Of a stretch of DNA of 64,000 bases, positions 63,493 through 64,000 are shown piece after piece. The stretch is from Liriodendron chinense. Taxonomy: Eukaryota; Streptophyta; Magnoliopsida; Magnoliales; Magnoliaceae. The stretch spans positions 4,402,001 to 4,466,000 of the forward strand of contig ML058507.1 of the NCBI GenBank assembly GCA_003013855.2. The letters run 5' to 3'. Positions within the stretch are counted from its first letter, which is position 1. Every line of letters starts with the position of its first letter. The position numbers and the translations under genes are program-made. Under the pieces are notes generated by a model. That model worked only from the letters and a program-made list of their open reading frames with translations, made no database searches and was not told the origin of the DNA.

Positions 63493-64000
63493 TCAATCTC
63501 TACCCTCCTCCTCGGCCACATCAGGTAAGTCCTCTGACTCATAAAAGGATAGCCTCGCTCTCAACCTGCTCACCTCCATACGCAGGTAATGCGTCTCATC
63601 GCGCTCAAGGGTACGGATCGCTGTCTCCTCATCAGACAATCTCTGATCGGCAGCCAATCTTCTCGACATCATCTCACAATGATACCGAAGTGCGGAGATC
63701 TCAGACAGCAAATGGCCATGAGTGGCCAAAAGGAAGCCAGGATCGATAAACGGGCGCTCCTCAAAAGGTTCATATGAACCAGATGAAGAGCCAGCATCTC
63801 CAAGGATATCCTGCTCATCCTCATCAGCAGTCTGGTGCCAGCAAGGGATACGTCGATACAAAGACTGCTCAGCAACCCAATACTGATATGGGGCGGTCGC
63901 CATCGGAAAAGTCCGCAGCTCAAAACCCAGGAAATCAGCAGTCAAGTGACTCGCCCAAGAACAATCAATCCGGGTCCTGAAGTCAGAGGACCTAGAGGGA
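63493..64000 (-). CDS. Antisense ORF of J, C-terminal part, open to the window edge
   Basis: On the minus strand the frame is open from the window edge to the stop at 63493. It encodes ADFLGFELRTFPMATAPYQY, EQSLYRRIPCWHQTADED, and a likely coiled coil (ETHYLRMEVSRLRARLSFYE). Its position between pol and the missing 3' LTR, on the opposite strand, is the same as the antisense gene of A. No domain was recognised in this part; the N terminus is outside the window. Confidence 0.55.
   Translation of the reverse strand, partial: PSRSSDFRTRIDCSWASHLTADFLGFELRTFPMATAPYQYWVAEQSLYRRIPCWHQTADEDEQDILGDAGSSSGSYEPFEERPFIDPGFLLATHGHLLSEISALRYHCEMMSRRLAADQRLSDEETAIRTLERDETHYLRMEVSRLRARLSFYESEDLPDVAEEEGRD

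Larger units (their letters stand above)
52178..64000 (+). mobile_element. Element J: Ogre-like Tat-lineage retrotransposon (3' end outside window)
   Basis: 5' LTR 52178-53704, primer site 53708-53726, gag, protease, RT with two RNase H domains, integrase to 62353, a 3' region with structured repeats, and an antisense ORF entering at the right edge. The CX2HX4HX4C Gag knuckle, dual RNase H and TGGCGACTCTG primer site match the Ogre/Tat group. CCACC (52173-52177) would be the left target duplication. Confidence 0.88.

Overview
This window is nuclear DNA from a flowering plant and consists almost entirely of LTR retrotransposons inserted into one another. No free-standing host gene was recognised. 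The evidence is Ty3/Gypsy gag-pol reading frames of the plant Athila and Tat/Ogre lineages, primer-binding sites matching plant tRNA-Asp (and probably tRNA-Arg), a plant mobile domain (PMD) gene carried antisense, and a MITE rich in GGGCCCCA-type motifs. The species cannot be fixed from sequence alone.

Layout. Eleven LTR elements are labelled A-K here. F (1-748, minus) is an LTR end lying in the gag of A. A (749-28469, plus) is a large Tat-lineage element: gag, protease, RT, RNase H and integrase to 8638, then two genes on the opposite strand, a tandem-repeat 3' region, and an LTR at 26354-28469. A is interrupted by a solo LTR E (4906-6492, target duplication AGAGG) and by the complete Athila-type element B (11263-22282, target duplication GTACG). 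B is itself interrupted by a solo LTR K (14655-16048, target duplication ACATC). A ends inside the LTR of D (28470-29191). D ends inside the 3' region of C (29192-34496, minus), a non-autonomous element that also holds a MITE. C ends inside the RT of an old minus-strand Athila element G (34497-48509). G is also interrupted by H (36430-46902, minus, complete, target duplication ATAAA). The LTR of G is broken by I (48510-52177, plus), and the protease of I is broken by J (52178 to the window edge, plus), an Ogre-like element. The deepest path is G > C > D > A > B > K.

How the parts work. In each autonomous element Gag forms the particle, the aspartic protease matures it, RT and RNase H copy the RNA from a tRNA primer, and integrase inserts the copy. 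All copies here carry stop codons or frameshifts; most stops fit one C-to-T or G-to-A change, the pattern of methylated-cytosine decay. H is the best preserved: its whole gag-pol region is one frame with four stops.

Most notable signals. (1) Four tandem copies of a two-stem hairpin in the 3' region of J, with compensatory base changes. (2) Arrays of ACCGGT palindromes at about 52-bp spacing upstream of the TATA box in Athila LTRs, whose flanking arms also co-vary. (3) An antisense PMD gene in A that keeps two 83-bp introns. (4) A long ORF in C with no pol domain but three copies of an R-D-Y motif also present in Athila Gag.
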